Shown piece after piece: positions 22,011 through 26,104 of a stretch of 26,104 bases of DNA. The stretch comes from Monosiga brevicollis MX1 (lineage: Eukaryota > Opisthokonta > Choanoflagellata > Craspedida > Salpingoecidae): assembly GCF_000002865.3 (NCBI RefSeq), contig NW_001865064.1, forward strand, positions 493,922 to 520,025. Direction: 5' to 3'. A model generated the notes under the pieces. That model searched no databases, was not told the origin of the DNA, and worked only from the letters and a program-made list of their open reading frames with translations. Each line of letters starts with the position of its first letter. Positions within the stretch are counted from its first letter, which is position 1. The translations under genes and the position numbers were made by a program.

Positions 22011-22539
22011 ACCCTGGCACACCCGTCCAGCTCCCTCGCGGCCCGCCCGCCGGCGATCCTGAATGACCACAAACCAGATTCACACCCTGTCCTGATCCAC
22101 ATCCTCCAGCGTCATTTTCAGTGATGATAGACCGTACCACCAGCCGGTACAACGTTTAAGCGATCACTCGACAGGTCGAGCAAAGTCCACTTTGATCTCA
22201 AACACCCGTCCTCCCTCACCCTCTGCAATCATTGGCCACAAACCACATTCACTGGCATGTCCAGGTGCTCCGGCGCGTCTCCCGTGGCCACTGCTCCAGC
22301 ACTGTTTCACACACACACGCACGGTCAACCCCTGATCGTCTATTTTTGGCGGACAGAACGTTGACCAAGTAGCAAGCAACTTTTTCATTCTGTGCATTTC
22401 CATTTGGAACCATCGCAGCAAAGCAAGCCATTCCTGTTGTCTCACTCACTCTTCGGGTACGTCACTCATTGTGTGAAGAATTTTTTTGGCGGGAAAAAAA
22501 CACATGCATTTGTCGACAATTTACGCCCACTGCGCCCAC

Positions 22540-22695
22540 CACTGCCACAAACACCAACGCCACCACTATCTCCACCACTGCCACCACGACCAACACCACT
22601 AACACTACTAACACTGACACCACCACCACTAACACCACCACTTCTGCCCCCACTGCTGCCCCCACCACTTGGCTTCGGCTTTGACTTTGGCTTTG
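22540..22695. repeat. ACC/ACT triplet-rich tract and GGCTTT repeat
   Basis: The left part consists of CCACCACTA/AACACCACT triplets. It is followed at about 22670-22698 by GGCTTTGACTTTGGCTTTGGC hexamer-like units. The tract lies in the leader of the repeat coiled-coil gene and would encode either Thr/Asn-rich or Pro/Leu-rich peptides depending on frame. Confidence 0.75.
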
Positions 22696-22802
22696 GCTGT
22701 GTTGCAATTTGTTTTTTCTCGAGCCTGCACCTTGCATTGCGTGGTCGATCCTTTCACTTCACCTTCCTCCTGACGTGTGCTTTTGCTCCAACCTTCGCCG
22801 CC

Positions 22803-24075
22803 ATGGATGTGCCATCACCGTTGTCACAGCAGCCACCACAAGACGACCTATCCAGTCGACGTACGTATCCATTGCCAAACACCACGAAGCAGGGCGTTTT
22901 TGCAAAAATGCATTTCTCAGACCTTGCTTTTTTCGCCTCGATGCGCTCTTCCAAGCTCCTCCGCCCCTCTGACCCAAAAATGTTCTGTTTATCATGGCAG
23001 TGTCGAACGTGGAAGAACTCCTTGCACAGAAGGAAGAACAAAGCAGCAAGCGCATTCAAGAACAGAAGATGCAGCTGAATTCGCTACAGGCATTGAAAGG
23101 CAAGGATGAAAATCGGCCTGCAAGTGAGCAGCACGATGTGTTGGCAAAGGTGGCTCAGCTTGAGGAAGCAGTCAAGCAGTGCTCTGAGGGTGTGAATCAT
23201 GCGACTCTCAAGGCTGAGGCTGAGAGCAACAAGAGAAGCATCGAGGAGCTGCGAGCTACCATGCTAGCTGCCATGGAGCAGAAGGACGAGGCGCTCCGAG
23301 CTGCCATGGAGAAGAAGGACGAGGAGAATCGAGCTACCATGCTAGCTGCCATGGAGCAGAAGGACGAGGCGCTCCGAGCTGCCATGGAGAAGAAGGACGA
23401 GGAGAATCGAGCTACCATGCTAGCTGCCATGGAGCAGAAGGACGAGGAGCTGCGAGCTGCCATGGAGCAGAAGGACAAGGAGAATCGAGCTACCATGCTA
23501 GCTGCCATGGAGCAGAAGGACGAGGCGCTCCGAGCTGCCATGGAGAAGAAGGACGAGGAGAATGCACGCAAGACCGAGGAGCTGCGAGCTACCACGGACA
23601 TACTGCAACGCAGCGTTGATGAAATTGCGGAACCCATCCGCAAGCGTGAGATGGCCAGATGTCTCAGCAACTGGCTGCTTTGGAAGCTTCACGCCAACGA
23701 AATGCAGTGGGGCGGCCAATCCCCGCTCATCATCGACCTCGCCAACTTTCTCAACGTTTTTTTCAACCTGGCCGATGTAGATCATCCATCATTTCCGTAC
23801 ATACAGTCGTGCTACATGCAGGCTTCCCCCGGAGCTCAATGGAGGATGCGCCAGGCCTACATTGAAGTTTGCACGCGGCTGCGAGGGCGAGGCATGTCGC
23901 CTCATGGTTTTTTTCTTTGCTGGATCAACAGCGCCTACATGGAAACGCGGCCGCGCATCCGAATTACTACCGGATCATGCCTGCGGAGCGCTTAGCAAGT
24001 GTCTACCAGGAAAAGGCGGCAACAGATCCGGTTTGCGCGGCGATTTCTTTTGGATTCAACTCGCTTTTGAATTAA
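22803..24075 (+). CDS. Coiled-coil protein with four 26-residue tandem repeats
   Basis: Start ATG at 22803 sits in an optimal context (CGCCGCCATGG). Exons: 22803-22860, 23001-23866 and 23932-24075 (TAA), 355 residues. After a short Pro/Gln/Ser leader, a charged helical region (SNVEELLAQKEEQ...) leads into four near-identical 26-residue repeats (23252-23563; RATMLAAMEQKDEAL plus RAAMEKKDEEN), then a helical linker (DILQRSVDEIAEP) and a globular-looking C-terminal region with WLLWKLHANEMQW, LANFLNVFFNLADVDHPSF and HPNYYRIMPAERLASVYQEK. I do not recognise the family. Uncertainties: the 65-nt intron 23867-23931 is the shortest in the window, and without it the protein ends at 23995 with an unlikely tail. 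An in-frame open stretch from 22392 could add 137 Pro/Leu-rich residues. A further exon at 24325 is possible. Confidence 0.7.
23252..23563 (+). repeat. Four tandem 78-bp coding repeats
   Basis: Units at 23252-23329, 23330-23407, 23408-23485 and 23486-23563 are identical or nearly so at DNA level. Unit 3 differs by three codons (A to E, K to Q, E to K). Such identity points to recent unequal exchange or gene conversion. Confidence 0.95.
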
Positions 24076-25203
24076 CGGCTGAGCTTTGCAGCCGGCTCGC
24101 CTTGTGTGGTGCGTCTTTTCTCGTTCCTTCTCTCTGGCAAACCCAACCTCGCCTCAATCGATACTGCTCTACTATAATATCTTCTTTGGCACAAAAGGTT
24201 GACATCGTTGCCTCCTCGCTGGCTGCCTCGTGCACCATGCTTGCTGATGGAAATCCTGTCATTTCTCTCTTATTTTCATGCCTTTAACTCCATCTGATTT
24301 CACATACGATTCGTGCTGGCCCAGGACAAGTCCAAGGCCTCAGCCGTGGCGGCGGACGTCGTGGCTGCAGAAAGATTGCCTCTTAAAGCATCGCGAGACA
24401 CATCCCTGAATGGGCACCAAACGAAATTTGTCGACGCAAAGTCCATGCTCACTCGCAGAAATGTAGATAGCAAAATGGGAGGACGTCGCATCTGGTGTGA
24501 CGCCCTTGAACATGCAGCTTCCTCCGCCACCAACGACCCAATTCCTGCTGCACAAGATGGCCAGCCGCCGGCCAACTGACCTTCCGTTGATCGTGTGCAT
24601 CAATGGTCGTCCTCGAGGATGGCCCCGTAGATATCTAAATAGCAGCTTCACCAGCGTTCTTCCCATTCTGACCGTGATGGCACCCACGAGAAGCAAGAGA
24701 CCAGCTTGGAGCATCGTTCCGTTTTTGCAGCACTTTTGATTTGTAGCTTTCAATGAGTCCTTGTGCAAAAGTGGTACCAGGTGGGGCTGCTGATGACACT
24801 TTTTATGTCTGAAGATGTGGTAACCAGCCACTTTGGCGGTCTTAGTAACAACTGGTGTCTGGGCGCGCTCAATCTCAGGGTGAAGATTGAAGGCAAGATA
24901 AAAATAACAGAGTCATTTGTTTTAGAGGATAGGAGACGTGATGTTGAGCCTTTTAGAGTTCAAAGAGAGGCACCACACAACGGCGGAAGGCCAGGCAACT
25001 ACATGATCCACTAGTTGGTCCTTGCTCAACAGAGAGTGGGAGCGGACTCCACGACGGAAAGAGAAATACAACAAACACGCTCGGTGAAAGCAATCCACAA
25101 GAGTAGGTGCTTCACGTCAGACAAACAAAAGTTGCTGGGCTGAGGATAACTTGAAACAGATGCGGCAGTGCCGTCGTGGCCCAGGAGCCGACTTTTGCGG
25201 TGC
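24076..25203. other. Convergent spacer before the NME7-like gene
   Basis: This is 1.13 kb between converging stop codons. It holds overlapping open frames on both strands (24313-24579 plus; 24340-24831 minus), neither with a recognised domain. The right half (24832-25203) is lower in GC and shows nothing recognisable. Confidence 0.55.
24325..24579 (+). CDS. Possible extra terminal exon or small unknown ORF
   Basis: After an acceptor-like GGCCCAG at 24318-24324, 84 codons remain open to TGA with a balanced, polar, Ala/Lys/Asp-rich composition (DKSKASAVAADVVAAERLPL). It could be an alternative last exon of the preceding coiled-coil gene: a donor-like GTTTGC after GATCCG at about 24031 would keep phase 0. 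It could equally be chance, since the opposite strand is also open here. No family recognised. Confidence 0.22.
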   Translation, partial: DKSKASAVAADVVAAERLPLKASRDTSLNGHQTKFVDAKSMLTRRNVDSKMGGRRIWCDALEHAASSATNDPIPAAQDGQPPAN

Positions 25204-25941
25204 TTATTGGAGCAATATGTCGAAAAAATACTCTAGTTCCAATTCAACATCTTCCGGCAAATCGGTGCAGTGCACCCCATTGAGAACCTGGTGTTTGGGT
25301 TGTTTGTTCAAAAAGACAGGTGTGAGATAAGTTGCGCGTACAGGTCTGTGCAAAATGACTTGGGCAGGAGGGTTGTTGTCTGGGAAACGTCAAGACGGAA
25401 GGACGGATGCCCATCGAACCTTGGATGCGCCATAGCGGGCGCGGAGAGTATGGGGACGGAGGTGACGGGCGATTTCTGGGTCTGAAGGAGAGCAGGGTAA
25501 GGCAAGGGTTTGGGTTGTGATGGTGGCGAGGCAAGGGGCGCTAGCACGTAAACGGACCGTGGGGGCCGCAGAGTTGACGCAGGGCAGCGTGGGGGGAGGG
25601 TTCGTCCGAGGGCTGTCGGGCCAGCACTTCAAGGGCCACACAGATGCCTGATTCGAGCTGGGTGACCATGGCAGTATACTCGGGCATGACTCCTTTGTAG
25701 ACTTCAAGAAATTCCTCAGCGGCAGGACGGGGGAGGGTGAAGCTGTGAAGGGCAGCGATATCCAATCCAGCAGCTTTCAGGTCTACGATCATTGCGCCGA
25801 GATGGCCAGCCTGGACGGCATGGGGTTTGACGACGCAAAGAGCAGACTGGCTTCGAACAGCAGTGGTTGGCAGGCGGCGGGGCCCAAAAAAGACGTCGTG
25901 GGCATTGCGGGCGTCAGGGGAGCTGAGGGTGGCGCAAAGTC
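25204..25941 (-). CDS. NME7: NME7-like nucleoside diphosphate kinase, C-terminal domain (5' part off-window)
   Basis: NDP kinases move the terminal phosphate between nucleotides through a phospho-His; NME7 is linked to gamma-tubulin complexes and to axonemes. Exons from the left end of the message: about 25941 (or 25922)-25558, 25481-25420 and 25287-25204 (TAA), in phase. Motifs: LCVVKPHAVQAGHLG, EEFLEVYKGVMPEY, MVTQLESGICVALEV, LRQLCGPHDPEIARHLRP, TLRARYGASK, NGVHCTDLPED and closing LELEYFFDILL. The NGVHCTDLPE form of the active-site loop, not NxxHGSDS, and the closing sequence match the second kinase domain of NME7. The catalytic His is kept. The residues before it (SPDARNAHDVFFGP) match the end of the first domain, so the gene continues upstream beyond 26104. 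The first visible acceptor could be 25942 or 25923. Confidence 0.9.
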
Positions 25942-26104
25942 CTGTGGAGCAAACTGTTTTGGCGTCGCTGAGTGACTGGGCAAGGCAAGGTGAAGTGAAT
26001 TCGACAACGACGGCCAGTCCGGTAGCAACGTCGGGCAAGGCCGTGCTGGCAGCGCTGCAAGTAGTTGGGTCGATGCGGCACATTTGTGCGTGATCTATGC
26101 GCCT
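25942..26104. other. Upstream intron or exon of the NME7-like gene, unresolved
   Basis: The minus strand is open across this edge, but the translated residues do not clearly match the first NME7 kinase domain. I treat it as probable intron. It cannot be settled without sequence to the right. Confidence 0.4.

Larger units (their letters stand above)
21234..22802. other. Spacer between gene 8 and the repeat coiled-coil gene
   Basis: This 1.57-kb tandem spacer carries the 3' UTR of the left gene and the promoter and leader of the right one. It includes a T19 run (21490-21508), a pyrimidine-rich tract (about 21885-22010) and an ACC-type triplet-rich leader (22540-22670). An open frame from 22392 runs in frame into the next gene's ATG and is discussed there. 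Confidence 0.6.

Noticed and set aside
23197-23670. 157-codon minus-strand Ser/Met/Ala repeat protein
   Set aside because: It is the antisense shadow of the 78-bp coding repeats.
24340-24831. 163-codon minus-strand frame with a hydrophobic stretch
   Set aside because: The opposite strand is also open, no family is recognised, the Cys/His/Arg-rich composition looks random, and there is no supporting splice pattern.

Overview
The window looks like nuclear DNA of a compact, intron-rich unicellular eukaryote, most likely a choanoflagellate such as Monosiga brevicollis. The reasons are GT-AG introns, mostly about 75-200 nt; a eukaryotic eL32 gene; a C-type lectin-like receptor with one membrane span; an NME7-type kinase, typical of flagellated cells; and GC-rich genes separated by long GA/CT microsatellites. 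The species is inferred, not proven. I found no prokaryotic operon, mobile-element protein, CRISPR array, rRNA or tRNA.

Exons were joined by hand using reading-frame phase and GT-AG borders. Layout: (1) <77-2101 (+), 3' part of an unrecognised coiled-coil protein; (2) 2591-5042 (-), secreted serine carboxypeptidase (S10), 10 exons; (3) 5043-7504, repeat-rich divergent spacer with a perfect 54-bp palindrome; (4) 7505-9446 (+), NUDT9-type ADP-ribose pyrophosphatase with a mitochondrial-type leader; (5) 10724-11413 (+), ribosomal protein eL32 with a probable 5'UTR intron that holds a long hairpin; (6) 12272-14473 (-), C-type lectin-like transmembrane protein, 9 exons; (7) 14474-16580, divergent spacer; (8) 16581-21233 (+), large nuclear-type, mostly disordered protein with a possible SAP30-like Sin3-binding segment; (9) 22803-24075 (+), coiled-coil protein with four 78-bp tandem repeats; (10) 25204->25941 (-), 3' part of an NME7-like nucleoside diphosphate kinase.

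The genes do not form an obvious pathway. They are independent housekeeping, secretory, receptor and regulatory genes. Each gene whose 5' end is visible, except gene 8, has a strong polypurine/polypyrimidine tract just upstream. The least explained items are the palindrome, the eL32 intronic hairpin, the unusual coiled-coil repeat and the degenerate lectin receptor. None of them amounts to a demonstrated new system.
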